Shown here: piece after piece, positions 38,601 to 49,129 of the stretch
How positions within the stretch are numbered: the stretch's first letter is position 1
How the letters are laid out: each line of letters begins with the position of its first letter
Source of the DNA: Ostreococcus mediterraneus
Taxonomy: Eukaryota; Chlorophyta; Mamiellophyceae; Mamiellales; Bathycoccaceae
Assembly: GCA_012295225.1 (NCBI GenBank)
Contig: WMKK01000009.1
Span: 1 to 64,000, forward strand
Direction: 5' to 3'
DNA: 64,000 nucleotides
The notes under the pieces: model-generated
The model's database searches: none
What the model saw: the letters and a program-made list of their open reading frames with translations, nothing else
Told to the model about the DNA's origin: nothing
Translations under genes and position numbers: made by a program

Positions 38601-39714
38601 CACCATTAAGTGGCGATTGAACAACAAAAGTGCTGAAATTCGTCAACAAGCGGCTGATTTAATCAGCGCTATCGCGCCCGTGATGCGCAAGTGCGAAGAA
38701 GAACAACTTTTGGGTCACTTGGGAGTCGTGCTGTACGAATATTTGGGCGAAGAATACCCTGAAGTGCTCGGGTCAATTTTGGGTGCTTTGAAAGCCATCG
38801 TGAGCGTGCAAGGGATGACGCGCATGACGCCGCCCATCAAAGATCTTCTTCCGCGTTTGACACCGATTCTGAAGAATAGACACGAAAAGGTGCAAGAGAA
38901 TACGATTGACTTGATTGGTCGCATTGCTGACCGTGGCGCCGAGTACGTCGCCGCGCGTGAATGGATGCGCATTTGCTTTGAATTGTTGGAACTTTTGAAG
39001 GCTCCGAAAAAGGCGATTCGTCGCGCCACGGTGAATACCTTTGGTTACATCGCTAAGGCAATCGGTCCGCAAGACGTGCTCGCGACGCTGTTGAACAACC
39101 TTAAGGTGCAAGAGCGTCAGATGCGCGTGTGCACGACTGTCGCCATTGCCATTGTCGCCGAGACGTGCGCGCCATTCACCGTCATTCCGGCGTTGATGAA
39201 TGAATATCGCGTGCCAGAAATTAACGTACAAAATGGTGTGTTAAAGTCCTTGGCTTTCTTGTTTGAGTACATTGGTGAAATGGGTAAGGATTACGTCTAC
39301 GCCATTACGCCGCTTCTCGAGGACGCTCTCATGGACCGCGACTTGGTGCATCGCCAAACGGCGGCAGTAACCGTCAAGCATCTCGCTCTCGGTTGCGCCG
39401 GTCTTGGATGTGAAGACGCAATCACACACTTGATCAACTACACCTGGCCAAACGTATTTGAGCCTTCGCCACACGTCATCAACGCGGTGACTGAAGCGAT
39501 TGAAGCCGCACGTTTGGCGCTCGGTCCGCAGTTTGTCATGTCGTACGTGTTGCAAGGATTATTTCATCCTGCACGTAAGGTTCGTGATATCTACTGGAAA
39601 ATCTACAACACGCTTTACATTGGCAGCCAGGATGCTTTAGTGGCTTCGTACCCCGCCCTGGATGATGACGGTGCGAACACCTACCGTCGCGTCGAACTCG
39701 ACTGCTTCTTGTAA
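35698..39714 (+). CDS. SF3B1: Splicing factor 3B subunit 1 (SF3B1/SF3b155)
   Basis: Predicted exons 35698-36132 and 36325-39714, 1274 aa. The 192-nt intron (GTACGT, CTGAC at 36286-36290, CAG) has a length divisible by three and no stop, so the unspliced frame also reads through (1338 aa); but its 64 residues do not fit the family and splicing joins 'GRESGK' to '[12 protein letters not shown]'. SF3B1 is the HEAT-repeat core of U2 snRNP that clamps the branch-point helix. The U2AF-binding TP/W region ('[10 protein letters not shown]', '[10 protein letters not shown]') is present. The 20-odd HEAT repeats are nearly identical to the human protein, for example '[15 protein letters not shown]', '[20 protein letters not shown]' and '[20 protein letters not shown]', which keeps the lysine equivalent to human K700. 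The end is '[12 protein letters not shown]'. Confidence 0.97.
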   Translation: MAPPRRGRSTTPEAEADVREIERLRRERDDARARAKEDAGGGGDEEDDADDGDGASGRRRGRDGARAMATNTSGSVPENVKKAPLRAYTAPKDLSSVPEDAASDEDLESDEALGFGKSKKIIDRESDYAKRRFNRALSPGRESGKVRCVRDLDARVETSRRASVEGGFRFKLKKTAKTRNVAHTRRGGGTSHEWKRLTKYVFCYLPMTQDEGRTYAERMKEVALEREKDNTLRNIERKQREEAERAADEARLAAARVNEPASSEPSGSKRKRRWDAKPEDSAAGGKPRSEWESDDSAATAGARWDDATPRGQKWDETPRAPSQWDSMESGTGKAGDATKATPRRSRSRWDETPLIRAGGDPSATPAWTGGDQTPLINAGGETPKISAGMATPSAAQIAAHQAMQSNVPLTPEQYQQMRYQREIEERNRPQTDEELDELLPSEGFKILEPPASYVPIRTPARKLTQTPMPYGANAGFFSIPEEDRGQKFDVNLVPEGLPEMKPEDYQYFAPLLKETDDEELSIEEQKERKIMRMLLRVKNGTPPQRKSALRQITDRAKEFGAGPLFNQILPLLMSPTLEDQERHLLVKVIDRILYKLDDLVRPYVHKILVVIEPLLIDEDYYARVEGREIISNVAKAAGLATMIAAMRPDIDNVDEYVRNTTARAFAVVAQALGVQALLPFLKAVCQSKKSWQARHTGIKIVQQIAILLGCAVLPHLKSLVDIIEHGLGDENQKVRTITALSIAALAEAATPYGIESFDSVLKPLWKGIRAHRGKVLAAFLKSIGFIIPLMDAMYANYYTREVMVILIREFATADEEMKKITLKVVKQCVATDGVESEYIRAEVMPEFFKNFWVRRMALDRRNYQQLVETTLEISLKVGAAEIIGRVVEDLKDESEPYRRMVMETITKVIEELGTADVDTRMEELLIDGMLYAFQEQTSDENDVMLKGVGTIVNALGLRAKPYLPQICGTIKWRLNNKSAEIRQQAADLISAIAPVMRKCEEEQLLGHLGVVLYEYLGEEYPEVLGSILGALKAIVSVQGMTRMTPPIKDLLPRLTPILKNRHEKVQENTIDLIGRIADRGAEYVAAREWMRICFELLELLKAPKKAIRRATVNTFGYIAKAIGPQDVLATLLNNLKVQERQMRVCTTVAIAIVAETCAPFTVIPALMNEYRVPEINVQNGVLKSLAFLFEYIGEMGKDYVYAITPLLEDALMDRDLVHRQTAAVTVKHLALGCAGLGCEDAITHLINYTWPNVFEPSPHVINAVTEAIEAARLALGPQFVMSYVLQGLFHPARKVRDIYWKIYNTLYIGSQDALVASYPALDDDGANTYRRVELDCFL
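36133..36324 (+). other. In-frame, stop-free intron of SF3B1
   Basis: 192 nt, phase 0, donor GTACGT, CTGAC branch point with its A 35 nt before the acceptor, acceptor CAG. Retention would add 64 residues without a stop. Confidence 0.82.
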
Positions 39715-39873
39715 AGTCAATCGAGCCGAACGAGCGCGTCGGCACAACTAGAACATTAGCACACACACACATACGCGTAGCTTTTTGAAAATCAAAATTC
39801 AAGAATACTGAATTATCTAATGCGCATACGCTGGATTACAACAACAAGCTAGGGGTAGTCCATCAACGCCCGA

Positions 39874-40811
39874 TCATTCAAAGTCGCTCGATTCGTCGTC
39901 GCTGCCGTACGCGACGCCACCTCTGATGACTCGCGACATCGCCTCCCGCCGAAACTCTTCCTCTTCATCTTCGCTATCGCTTTCGTGCTTTTCTGGTAAT
40001 GCAATCACTCCAGCTTTGAGTAAAATATTTTCTAGTTTTTCGGTGCGGTAATCATCTTTACCGCCTACGTCTTCAAATCCCACCAATCTATCAAAGCACA
40101 CGCCGTCGCGAAAAAACAGCACGCACGGCAAAACTTGAATTTGCAACTTGGTTACAAAAAACGGCGCATCCGGCGCGCTGACTTTAATAAATTTCGTATC
40201 AAAATACTTCTTGGCCAACAACGCGAGATGTTTATCCATGATTCTACACCGTTCAAACTCGTGATGATAAAAATGCGCCACGACGTACGCCGTCGTCGTC
40301 ACTTCGGGTAAAAATTCCTTCTCCTCCACCTCGTTCAACGATCCATGTCCCGTGCGTTCCATCGTCATCCGCTTCTCCGCTGCGTCTTTTAACGATTGCA
40401 TGCGCTCGGCATGTATGGCTTCTAAATCCGGATCCTGTACGCATCGAAAATCATCATCCAATCGCTCAGTCAGTCTTTCAGTCACGTGCGCGTGCGCTGT
40501 GTCGGTCAACGTTTGGGCGCGAATGAAATGAACGTGTTGTCGCGCCGTTCGAACGCGTTCGCGAATGCCATCTCGCGCGAACGCGCGCGACACGAAAGCA
40601 CACACGCGCATCACATCTATCGACGTCATCATCGTCGTCGTCGTCGACATACCTCGGCTAAATCTCTCGCATCGAGCACGCATCCGCGCGGACGCGCGCG
40701 CGCGTTCGCCTCCTCCTCGAGCTTTTCCTTCATGTAATTCTTCGCCGCGGCTTCCATGACGGTGCCGTAATTCAGCGAATTCATCGTGCTTTGAAATTTA
40801 CCATCGTCCAT
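39874..40811 (-). CDS. TXNDC9: TXNDC9/PhLP3-like thioredoxin-fold protein, two exons
   Basis: Exon 1 is 40811-40653 (53 codons), exon 2 is 40434-39874; 239 aa. The 218-nt intron has GTATGT, CTGAC (RC of 40469-40473) and CAG; it joins 'DARDLAE' to 'DPDLEAIHAERM'. TXNDC9 (phosducin-like 3) binds the CCT chaperonin and modulates actin and tubulin folding. Matching blocks: a helical N-terminus, 'VVAHFYHHEFERCRIMDKHL' (human 'VVCHFYRDSTFRCKILDRHL'), 'TKFIKVSAPDAPFF', 'LPCVLFFRDGVCFDRLVGFED'. The thioredoxin CxxC is reduced to a single Cys, as in the family. The acidic C-terminus 'GSDDESSDFE' is also typical. Confidence 0.92.
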
Positions 40812-41089
40812 GGCGCTCGTCGTCGACCGCACGGCGGCGGCGGCGGCGGAAAGTGCCGTGAGCGCGCTCGAGTGTCGACGAAGATTTGAAAAAAATCAAT
40901 CGCACGACACTCAACGTTCCGCACTTTGCGACTCGCGTGAGTGCGTGCGAAAGCGCCGCACGTCGAGCACGCGCGCACGCGCTCGCATACGTATTTTGAC
41001 ACCAGCGCGCGATTCTGTGTGCGCGGTGCGCCACGCGGCATCGTTCGTTGTCGTGTGCAGCGTCGCGTGTTTCGTGTTGAGCGATTCCA

Positions 41090-42466
41090 ATGATGCAGGC
41101 GGATAACGGGGACGATCGAGACGCTGCGGCGCCGGCGGCGCCACCGGCGTACGAGAGCATTCATTTTGAAAGCTCGAACAGTGGATTACCCGATGTTCCA
41201 CGGGATGAATTCGCGAAGAATGCGTCGATTGCGGTGAGTGTGACGAATCCAACAAAGGTTGGCGATGGATTGAGCGCGTACGCCGTGTACACGGTGAGCA
41301 CAAAGACGAGCGACGCGGCGTACAAGAAGAGTGAGATGATTGTCGTCCGTCGCTATTCCGATTTCCAATGGTTGCGTGGACGATTGAGTAGCTTGTATCC
41401 TGGTGTTGTCATTTTTCCGTTGCCCGAAAAGACCGTGACGACGAGTCCGTTTCAGAGCGATTTTCTCGAACATCGTCGCGGCGGTTTGCAAGATTTTATG
41501 AAAAAGGTTGTCGAGCATCCCACGCTTGGGACGTGCGAGGATGTGGTTATGTTTTTAGAAGAACAAGGGGGCAGTTCGTGGGATCAACGCGCGCCTTGGT
41601 ATTCGCGTGGAGCAGTTGGTTCGGCGATTGGGGCCATGGATTCGTGGTTTCAATCCATCAACACGGCGACGGAGACGTGGAGCACGGGCGCTGGTATGGA
41701 GAGCGTGATGATGGAGGAAGATCCGCGTTATTTGGAAGCAACGGAATACTTGTTGTTGTTGGAAGAGCGCTTGAAGCGCGCGTTAAAGAGTGGGAGCGAC
41801 ATTGTCAACTCTGTGCAAAATCTCGGCATTTTGACGGGTACGTTTGGTGAAAACGCGCACCACTTGGGCGACTGCGAAGAAAAGGGTGCAAAGCTTTTAC
41901 TCGGTGAAGAGGCGGGTGGTTTAGGTCAAGCGTTCCGACAAGTCGGGTCTGCGGCGTGCGCCATGCGCGCACCCACAGAGGCGCAAGCGGAGCGATTGGC
42001 GCGCGATTTCAGAGCGCCGCTCAAGCAAGCATTGCAATACGTGCGCGCGGCAAAGGAAACTATCGACGCTCGTTTAGATGCACTATTGAAGCTTCAAGCC
42101 GCGCGTTCAAAGGAACAGTCCAAGCGCGCAAAGCTTGATCACGCGCTTCATGCGCCACCGACGCCTCCACCGCCACCACCGACGAGCATTTTAGAGCGAC
42201 TGCACGCGTCAATTACGCAACCGACGCCGGTGACGGTTGAGGAGCTTCAACGTGATGTTGGTACAGCTGAGGCTGCCACCGCTGATGCGCAAAAGAAATT
42301 CGATGAAATTAAGGCTCGCATGACCAATGAGCTCCCTCGCGTGCACGCTGAGCTCGAGCGCGTGATTAACGACGCGTTTGCCAACTGTGCGATATGCATG
42401 AAGGCGCTCGCTGAGACCCACGTGGATGCTTGGGAGTCTGTCTTCCCTGGATGCACAACGGCTTAA
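41090..42466 (+). CDS. Sorting nexin, PX + BAR (SNX1/VPS5-like)
   Basis: 458 aa from ATG 41090. The PX domain covers about residues 45-165: 'SEMIVVRRYSDFQWLRGRL' carries the Arg-Arg-Tyr phosphoinositide motif; 'FPLPEKT' and 'FLEHRRGGLQDFMKKVVEHP' follow. A C-terminal helical BAR region (about 210-450) is rich in charged residues and includes 'YLEATEYLLLLEERLKRAL'. It has a Pro-rich insert ('PPTPPPPPP') in the distal BAR. Such proteins form the membrane-bending part of retromer at endosomes. It shares a 278-base divergent promoter region with the TXNDC9-like gene. Confidence 0.92.
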   Translation: MMQADNGDDRDAAAPAAPPAYESIHFESSNSGLPDVPRDEFAKNASIAVSVTNPTKVGDGLSAYAVYTVSTKTSDAAYKKSEMIVVRRYSDFQWLRGRLSSLYPGVVIFPLPEKTVTTSPFQSDFLEHRRGGLQDFMKKVVEHPTLGTCEDVVMFLEEQGGSSWDQRAPWYSRGAVGSAIGAMDSWFQSINTATETWSTGAGMESVMMEEDPRYLEATEYLLLLEERLKRALKSGSDIVNSVQNLGILTGTFGENAHHLGDCEEKGAKLLLGEEAGGLGQAFRQVGSAACAMRAPTEAQAERLARDFRAPLKQALQYVRAAKETIDARLDALLKLQAARSKEQSKRAKLDHALHAPPTPPPPPPTSILERLHASITQPTPVTVEELQRDVGTAEAATADAQKKFDEIKARMTNELPRVHAELERVINDAFANCAICMKALAETHVDAWESVFPGCTTA

Positions 42467-42621
42467 AATACCTATCAGACATATGGAAATCTATACACGA
42501 CTTGTAATCTACTTGAAATATCAATCGACCACGTCGTGCGCTCAATAAATATGTCATTCACATTGTCGACGAAGTAACCGCCGACGGTATCCTCCCTTCT
42601 CCTCACTTCGCGCGCCGCGCC

Positions 42622-44059
42622 ATGTCGCGCGCGGTGTCCAACGCCATACACCGGTACCTGGATAACGTGCTCAGTGACCAATCGAGCGTGCGTTTGTCTT
42701 ACGATACTCCTTCGCGTAGTGTTATACGTGGTCAACTTTTGGAACTCATAGAGGTGCGCATTCACTCATATTCGAGTAATCGAGCTCATTCGCGTACTCA
42801 CCGCGTGCGTTTCCCACTCTTCACAGACCTACGGCTCGTTGACAGTCAATGATGATGATTATTACTACAACGATGGCACGTCGGCGCGATTGCTATACGC
42901 TGAAGGCACTATTCCTATGACGTATGCTGGCGCGAGGTATAACGTGCCAGTCAAACTGTACGTCGGCGTCGAGTTCCCACACGCCGAACCCGCGGCGTTT
43001 GTGGCGCCGACGCGAGATATGATGATAAAATCAAATCACTCGTGCGTAGATGCAGATGGCGGGGTGATGTTGTCTCGTTTGATGACGTGGGATCCATCGC
43101 GAAGTCGATTGAGAGACGTGGCGAGAGCGTTGAGCGCGGCGTTTAGTGAAGAGCCACCGTTATTCACGAAACCAAACGCCGACGTGGGAAACACGAGTGC
43201 GAGTTCGACAATGACTAGCGGTATACGGAGTGGTGCGCGCGCAGCGCGTAACGTCGCCGGGGTGGCATCTCGTGTCGCGGCAAATGTGGCGCAACGCGTG
43301 CCTTTTAGCGTGCGCGTCGAGCGTCGAACTCCGAGTAATAGCGAGCGACGCATAGAGGAATCGACGTCGACAATCACGAGCCCGCGCGCGGAAGATGTGA
43401 TTCACGCGAAAAATCTGTTCAGAGCGCGCGCGATTGCGGCACTATTAGAGAGATTACGTCACGAGACAGAACAGCGGCGTTCGGCAAATTTGCAATCCGT
43501 CGAGTTGCTTCTGAGCCAACAGACTGAGTTGTACGCTAGAAAGATAAATTTAGAACAAGAAAACGCCGCGATGCGCGCAAAATGCGAAGATATTGAGCAC
43601 GGCGCGAGCGAAATGCGAGAGGCGACCAATGTGATGCGAAAATGGCTTGCTACACACGGCCAAGGAACAGACCAAGTTGACATTGACAACGTCTTCAAGG
43701 GCGCTGATGCATGGAGTCAACAGCTCCTAGATGCCCACGTCAAGGATAAAGCAATTGAAGATACATTGGATGCCTTGGATGATTTGTTAAACGATGGTTT
43801 GATACACCATGCCGATTATATGCGTCAAGTTATGAAGCTGTGCAAGGAGCAATTTTACGCGCGCGCTGAAATCGCCATCGTCACAAAGATGCAAGCCGAG
43901 CGCGGAATCACAAACAACGCATACGTTGGTGATAAAACTCGTACTCCTCAGCATGGACATCGCCTGGAACCACTTTCGACGATGTTTTCGGAACCATCGT
44001 TCTTGCAGCCGTCGCGACCAGCGCGTGCGGATCCCGGACGAACGACTTGGCTAGATTAG
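42622..44059 (+). CDS. VPS23: ESCRT-I subunit TSG101/VPS23, two exons
   Basis: Exons 42622-42753 (44 codons) and 42827-44059; 454 aa. The 73-nt intron has donor GTGCGC, a CTCAC-type branch point near 42797 and CAG. The UEV domain spans the junction: exon 1 gives 'AIHRYLDNVLSDQSSVRLSY', exon 2 'YNDGTSARLLYAEGTIPMTY', 'YNVPVKLYVGVEFPHAEPAAF', 'EEPPLFTKPN'. These match TSG101 'FNDGSSRELMNLTGTIPVPY' and 'DEPPVFSRP'. The catalytic Cys of E2 enzymes is absent, as in all UEVs. A coiled coil (about residues 210-320) and a C-terminal steadiness box ('LDALDDLLNDGLIHHADYMR') follow. It sorts ubiquitinated cargo into multivesicular bodies. Confidence 0.93.
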
Positions 44060-44211
44060 TGCACACCATTGCCTGCGCTTGCATGGATTGTAAATAAATA
44101 ACATGTACAGTACCAGTACCAGTTGACATCGCCCACGCATTGCCGGACTGATGAAACGCTCAACGCGCTCGCGTGTAACCGACGCCTCCGCCTCACTGTG
44201 TGTCGCGCGCC

Positions 44212-45010
44212 ATGGATAGCGGCGCGCACACGTACCAAGCACCATCGCACGAAGATACGTCTACAGAGTATGACGAACACATGGCGCGACTGGGAGTGTA
44301 CCGCGCGCGCGAAAAGCCACCGAAACCGGGAAAGATGAAGGTGGCGTCCACTGATGCGGATGTCAGAGAAGACGCCACGGATGACGACGACGACGACGAC
44401 GACGACGAATTCATGCGCGAATATCGTGCACAACGCATGGCTGAAATGCAGTCTGCGGTGACGTTTGGATCCGTCGTCGATATCACGCGTGACTCGTTCG
44501 TGGAAGAAGTTACGACGCCCAGTGCGGAACGTGTCGTCGTCGTCTTCATGACGCGTCAGGGGTACGTTACACGAACGAATAATGTTTCTGTCAAGCACTA
44601 ACGGCTTGTTTATCGTCTTTTCTTGTCAACACAGGTGTAGTGATTGCGAAACCATGGATGCAGCATTGCGCGCTCTAGCGCCAAAGTATCCGCGAACCAA
44701 ATTTTGTCGCATTCCGCATCGAGAGTGCGTGCCAAATTACCCCGATCGTCTCACGCCCACGCTATTGGTGTACACAAACAAAGATGTGGCGAAATCGTTT
44801 GCCACGCTTGCGCCGTTCGGTGGACCGCACATGACGCCTGAGGGGGTGGAATTTGCGTTGCGAGAAGTCGATGCGCGCGCGTGCCCGTCTCTTGCGGATG
44901 AAACCGAACAAGAAATTGAAACGCGCAGAGCCGCATACATTGCTGGTGTCATCGCGCGCATCGCTGATAGTAAAGCTATGAACGATGTGGCTGATGACGA
45001 TGATGATTAA
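44212..45010 (+). CDS. PDCL3: Phosducin-like protein (PDCL3/PhLP2-like), two exons
   Basis: Exons 44212-44561 and 44635-45010; 241 aa. The 73-nt intron has GTACGT, CTAAC (44598-44602) and CAG, phase 2. PhLP2 proteins are CCT chaperonin co-factors required for actin and tubulin folding. The signature 'FGSVVDITRDSFVEEV' is followed by a thioredoxin-like fold in which 'RVVVVFMTRQG' leads across the splice site to 'CSDCETMDAALRALAPKYPR' and 'YPDRLTPTLLVYTNKDV'. An acidic block (nine Asp) precedes the domain; the C-terminus ends in five Asp. The ATG at 44212 starts MDSGAHTYQA; the upstream frame has no better start. Confidence 0.92.
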
Positions 45011-45108
45011 TTCATTCATCGGTATCGCGCCGCCATCGAGTTTTGCTCATTGAAAACCATCGAGCGGCGCTCGCCTCGGGGGGGTGCGCTTCACAACTCG
45101 ACTCTCTG

Positions 45109-45693
45109 ATGTCCTCCCAAGTCATGATGTCCGTGACTCGCGTCGTCGCCGCACAAACGACGACCGCGAAAAAGTCGCAACGCAACCAACGCACGACGGC
45201 GTCATCGTCGTCGTCGACGTCGGCGTCATCCGCTCGCGTGGTCGTCGTCGCTTTGGCGTCCGCGGTGTTATCCTTTAACGCCTCCACGCCCGAGGCGTTC
45301 GCCAAATCTTTCGCCAAGCCGCAAGACTCCGCGCCGGTTGAAACCATTTTCGACGGCGCGTACTACGACCCCAACCATCCTGGATGTCCGCGTACGATCG
45401 TTCCCGCCAAGGGTGGAGGCGTGACCATCAGCGGCTTGGACCCGGTGCCATTTGAACGCGGTCGCGGCTGCCGCGGCGTCAAGAAAACCAGCGGCTTGGC
45501 AGACACAAAGTTCAAATCATGGTCTATTCCCGCATCGGTGCGTGGAGAAGAAATCACGATTGATTTCGACGCCAAAGACGGGAGCGGCGAGAAAGTCACC
45601 GGAGTCAAGGTTGCCAATGGGATAAAGTTGCCCGACGGCACCGTGTGGCAACTTAAATCCGGTGCGAAATCCGACGCATGGACGCCGCGATAA
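45109..45693 (+). CDS. Hypothetical plastid, probably thylakoid-lumen protein
   Basis: 194 aa from ATG 45109 (ATGs at 45124/45127 also possible). The Ser/Thr/Arg-rich N-terminus, then a hydrophobic segment 'RVVVVALASAVLSFNAS' and 'EAFAKS', resembles a bipartite lumen-targeting signal. The mature part has 'FDGAYYDPNHPGCPRTIVPA', 'GCRGVKK' and 'GEEITIDFDAKDGSGEKVTG', 'IKLPDGTVWQL', which suggest a small all-beta domain with a possible disulphide (two Cys). I recall similar 'YYDPNHPGCPR' proteins in algae but cannot name a function. Confidence 0.72.
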   Translation: MSSQVMMSVTRVVAAQTTTAKKSQRNQRTTASSSSSTSASSARVVVVALASAVLSFNASTPEAFAKSFAKPQDSAPVETIFDGAYYDPNHPGCPRTIVPAKGGGVTISGLDPVPFERGRGCRGVKKTSGLADTKFKSWSIPASVRGEEITIDFDAKDGSGEKVTGVKVANGIKLPDGTVWQLKSGAKSDAWTPR

Positions 45694-45833
45694 ACGCGCG
45701 GTCGTTCATGCAACTATTGTATGTCCCTATTGTTATCATTGATTTACGCGCTTCAATCTTCAATCGATACTAATCACGCACTCGCGCTCACGCCTGAGCG
45801 TCACAGCGCGACTCGATTGGTGACTCAATCGAC

Positions 45834-48800
45834 ATGTTTTCGAGCGCGCGCGACGTGCTCGCGCGTCAAACAGACGCCGAGCGCAAGGAACCCATCGTCA
45901 TCGATGCCGATGCCGACGACGCCGATGCGCGGAAACGCGCGCGCGCTGACGCAAGAATCGAGCGCGAGCGCGTCGCTGAGCTAAAACGAAAACAAGCGCA
46001 ACAGAAACCAAAACAATCGACCCTCGTCGATGCTTATCGACGCGGCATGCAGGCATCGGCGAGCACGTCGTCGTCATCCGATGCGTTGCCTCGCGAATTG
46101 CTTCAGCGCGTGTTGACGTATGCGCCGGTCAAATTCTACGCCGACGCGAGATTAGTCTCCCGCGCGTGGAGAGACGCGGTGGACGACGAAGCGTTTATGC
46201 CGTTTGTGAAGTTGAATCGCGCGCTCGCGCTCGGTGGACCAGAGTCAGCTGCCGCCCAAGAATGGTTTGAGAACGAGACAGGAGGTAGGGTAAAACGCAC
46301 GGGCAATAGCTCGCTTGGCGTGGGGGGGTTGTTGCGGTTCGTCTCGCGGTCGAAACCGTTCAAGTCACGCTTGGACGTCGGCGCGCTCGTGAAATGTATT
46401 CGGGAAGATGCAGTGTTGAATGTTCAAACTATGCATAAATCGACTCAAGCGTTTGTTATCACTATTGGAGATGTCGCGGCAACGATTGAGAGCGTTGCGG
46501 AAATGAACATCGTGAATGGCTGTGGGTGGGCGGCGTTGGCCTTTGCCATGGTGCACGTGGCGGAAAATGAAATCGTCGGTTCGCGGTTGCTTCGAGCCGC
46601 GAGACTTGCGTTGCGCGCGAGCGATGATGCAGACTTTGTCGAAGAAGACTTGGTTGAGTTTAGTCATTTAATCACGGGGTATATTCGTTCACTGGGACAG
46701 CTAACCACCGCAGTCTTTCAGCCCGGGGACCAATTCCTTCTCGCCGCCCTGCGACAACTTAAAGCAAGGATGACAGCCGCCGTTGATTACGCTGATATCG
46801 AAGACGAGCGTGACTTGGCGGGAATGTCGCCAGGAATGATGGATATGCCCGGTACGGTTGCCATGCACACGCGTTTAACACGCGAACAAGATGCCATCGT
46901 TTCGACAAATCTTCAAGCGCCGTACTATATGGTTGTTCGAGCGTTCGCGGGTAGCGGCAAAACGACGACCCTCATCGAGTACGCGCGACGCAACCCAAGT
47001 AAAAAGTTTCTTTATCTCGCGTTTAATAAGGCGATTACATTAGAGGCGAAGGAGCGATTCCCACCGAATACGGACTGCAAAACGTTCCATGGGCTGGCGT
47101 ATCCGCTCGCACTGTGGTATCAAAAGCAAGGAAAAAAGCTCGCATTTGGCGACCGACTTCGCGCCGATGAGGTGGCACGAGCTCTGAAAATGTCTGTGCA
47201 ATCGCCAATCGTTGGCCGTGGTCTAGTTACGCTTCAGAATTATTTGGTATCCGACGACGATGATATTGCGGCAAAGCACGTGCCACCGAGCAAGGCGTCT
47301 TCAGCGGACATCTTAAATGTCGCGCGCGCGTTATGGACTATGATGAAAGATGTGTCCTCCAATGAAGTTCCACTGACTCACGCCGGCTATATGAAACTTT
47401 ATTCATTGCAGCGACCACGTTTAGACCTTGATATGAGCAAGAGCAAAACGCGCACAGGGTACGACATCATCCTACTTGACGAAGCCCAGGACATCGCTCC
47501 AGTTATGTTTGACATAATTTATAGACAAGATAAGTGCGCTAAAGTTCTTGTTGGCGACTCGCATCAGCAGATCTATAACTTCACAGGGGCAACTAATGTG
47601 TTAGATGGCATTTCGAAGCGAGTACCACCGCAGTTTATCACACATCGGCGGCTTGTGCGTTCATTTCGATTTGGCCCTTCAATTGCGAACATTGCCAACG
47701 CTGCTCTCCGTCTCAAGGAAGAACCAGCACTTCTAATTGGCGCACGTGCACTGGATCTTGAGACGCACGCCATTTATACATCAAGGTCCAACGCCAACCT
47801 CTTGCAATATCTTCGTGTTGGTGAAAAGCGGCGAGAACAGTTGACAATTTTGGTTCGTTCAAACGCAAGTCTCATTGCAGCGATGGCAAAATTGGTGGGA
47901 ATTTCGAAAGACATCAAATTGTCCGTTGTCGGCGGTATTGAAGCACTAAAACTTGAGCAAATAGTCGACTTTGTACGCTTGATGAATGGTGAAACGTCGG
48001 CAATTCAAGACAAGTACATTCGGCGGTTCATTTCGCACGGCAGCGGCGGCGCACATTCCGATCCTCATTCACTTAATGATAATCAAGGCAACGCATTGAC
48101 TAGGATAGCTCTCATTGCAGAAAATCAAGACGATTTTGACATGCTTACTCGCATCAGAATTGCCGAAACGTATGGCCAAAATATTTTTGAAATTGTGGCC
48201 CAAATACGAGCGGCGGATGTTGGCGCCAAGAGCGAGCATATGGCAGATTTTGTACTGTCCACCGCACACAAGTCAAAAGGTTTGGAGTGGGATTCAGTGC
48301 TCATCTGGAATGATTTTATCAATATCGACTGTGCGGTGAAATACGGAGATAATTACGTGCTTCGCGAAGAGGGCCCGTACGGCGACACAACTGTGAAAGA
48401 CATTGACGTCGATGAAATCAATTTGCTATATGTGGCGGTGACACGAGCGCGCAAGCGAGTCTTTCTAAACACTGCTCTAGCACGTTTGGCGATGGAAGGG
48501 GATTACGATTTATCGCCTTTTGTCGTCCGTCACCTCGATGCGAGCGATACAACTGAAACAGAGTGCCACTATTGTGAAGCTTTCAATTTTACGTCGACGG
48601 AGCTTTTATGGCAAGCCAACTCGACTTCAAAGAATAGTTTAGTAGGCGTCAAAATTCCGTGCATGAGTTTGCTCTTCACGAACACGCGCGACGTGACGTG
48701 CGACTCGGGGCTGCTGGCGACGCTTTCGTTAAGCCGCAGGACAACGTTCGCGGAACACGTTTGCCGAAAATGCCGCGATGGTGCTGACGCATTTCAACCT

Positions 48801-48854
48801 CTCCCCCTCGCGCACACGCTCGCCGACGAGGCCGGTTACGCTAAGACAAAATAA
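45834..48854 (+). CDS. FBH1: F-box DNA helicase, FBH1-like (UvrD/Rep superfamily 1)
   Basis: 1006 aa from ATG 45834. An F-box lies near residues 80-125 ('ALPRELLQRVLTYAPVKFYA', 'RLVSRAWRDAV'). The SF1A helicase core begins at 'LTREQDAIVSTN' (Q-motif region) with Walker A 'AGSGKTTTLIEYA', motif Ia 'FLYLAFNKAITLEAKERF', motif II 'IILLDEAQDIAP', motif III 'VGDSHQQIYNFTGA', motif IV 'LTILVRSNASLI', and motifs V and VI 'STAHKSKGLEWDSVLI' and 'LLYVAVTRARKRVFLN'. FBH1 combines an SCF ubiquitin ligase function with displacement of Rad51 to restrain recombination and process stalled forks. The C-terminal 120 residues have two CxxC pairs ('CHYCEAF', 'CRKCRD'), possibly a zinc site. Confidence 0.92.
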   Translation: MFSSARDVLARQTDAERKEPIVIDADADDADARKRARADARIERERVAELKRKQAQQKPKQSTLVDAYRRGMQASASTSSSSDALPRELLQRVLTYAPVKFYADARLVSRAWRDAVDDEAFMPFVKLNRALALGGPESAAAQEWFENETGGRVKRTGNSSLGVGGLLRFVSRSKPFKSRLDVGALVKCIREDAVLNVQTMHKSTQAFVITIGDVAATIESVAEMNIVNGCGWAALAFAMVHVAENEIVGSRLLRAARLALRASDDADFVEEDLVEFSHLITGYIRSLGQLTTAVFQPGDQFLLAALRQLKARMTAAVDYADIEDERDLAGMSPGMMDMPGTVAMHTRLTREQDAIVSTNLQAPYYMVVRAFAGSGKTTTLIEYARRNPSKKFLYLAFNKAITLEAKERFPPNTDCKTFHGLAYPLALWYQKQGKKLAFGDRLRADEVARALKMSVQSPIVGRGLVTLQNYLVSDDDDIAAKHVPPSKASSADILNVARALWTMMKDVSSNEVPLTHAGYMKLYSLQRPRLDLDMSKSKTRTGYDIILLDEAQDIAPVMFDIIYRQDKCAKVLVGDSHQQIYNFTGATNVLDGISKRVPPQFITHRRLVRSFRFGPSIANIANAALRLKEEPALLIGARALDLETHAIYTSRSNANLLQYLRVGEKRREQLTILVRSNASLIAAMAKLVGISKDIKLSVVGGIEALKLEQIVDFVRLMNGETSAIQDKYIRRFISHGSGGAHSDPHSLNDNQGNALTRIALIAENQDDFDMLTRIRIAETYGQNIFEIVAQIRAADVGAKSEHMADFVLSTAHKSKGLEWDSVLIWNDFINIDCAVKYGDNYVLREEGPYGDTTVKDIDVDEINLLYVAVTRARKRVFLNTALARLAMEGDYDLSPFVVRHLDASDTTETECHYCEAFNFTSTELLWQANSTSKNSLVGVKIPCMSLLFTNTRDVTCDSGLLATLSLSRRTTFAEHVCRKCRDGADAFQPLPLAHTLADEAGYAKTK

Positions 48855-49129
48855 CGCCATCATTGTCATCAGTAACGAAATCATTTCATGCTCCGATTCT
48901 TCCTTTATGTCTCTCGCGTCGCGGCGCGACAGCTCGTGAAGTTTTAAATGATGCACCCTCACACCTCGGCGCACTTCGCGACGGGCGACGACGTGGTGCG
49001 GCACGGCGCGTGACTGAGACACGCGTACCGAGTTATTCAACGCGCTCGTTGGCACTCGCACGCAGTTCCTCCATCGTTTTCGTCGTCGTCGTCGAAGTTT
49101 ATACGACAGAGTTGAACTTTGTGTCGCGC

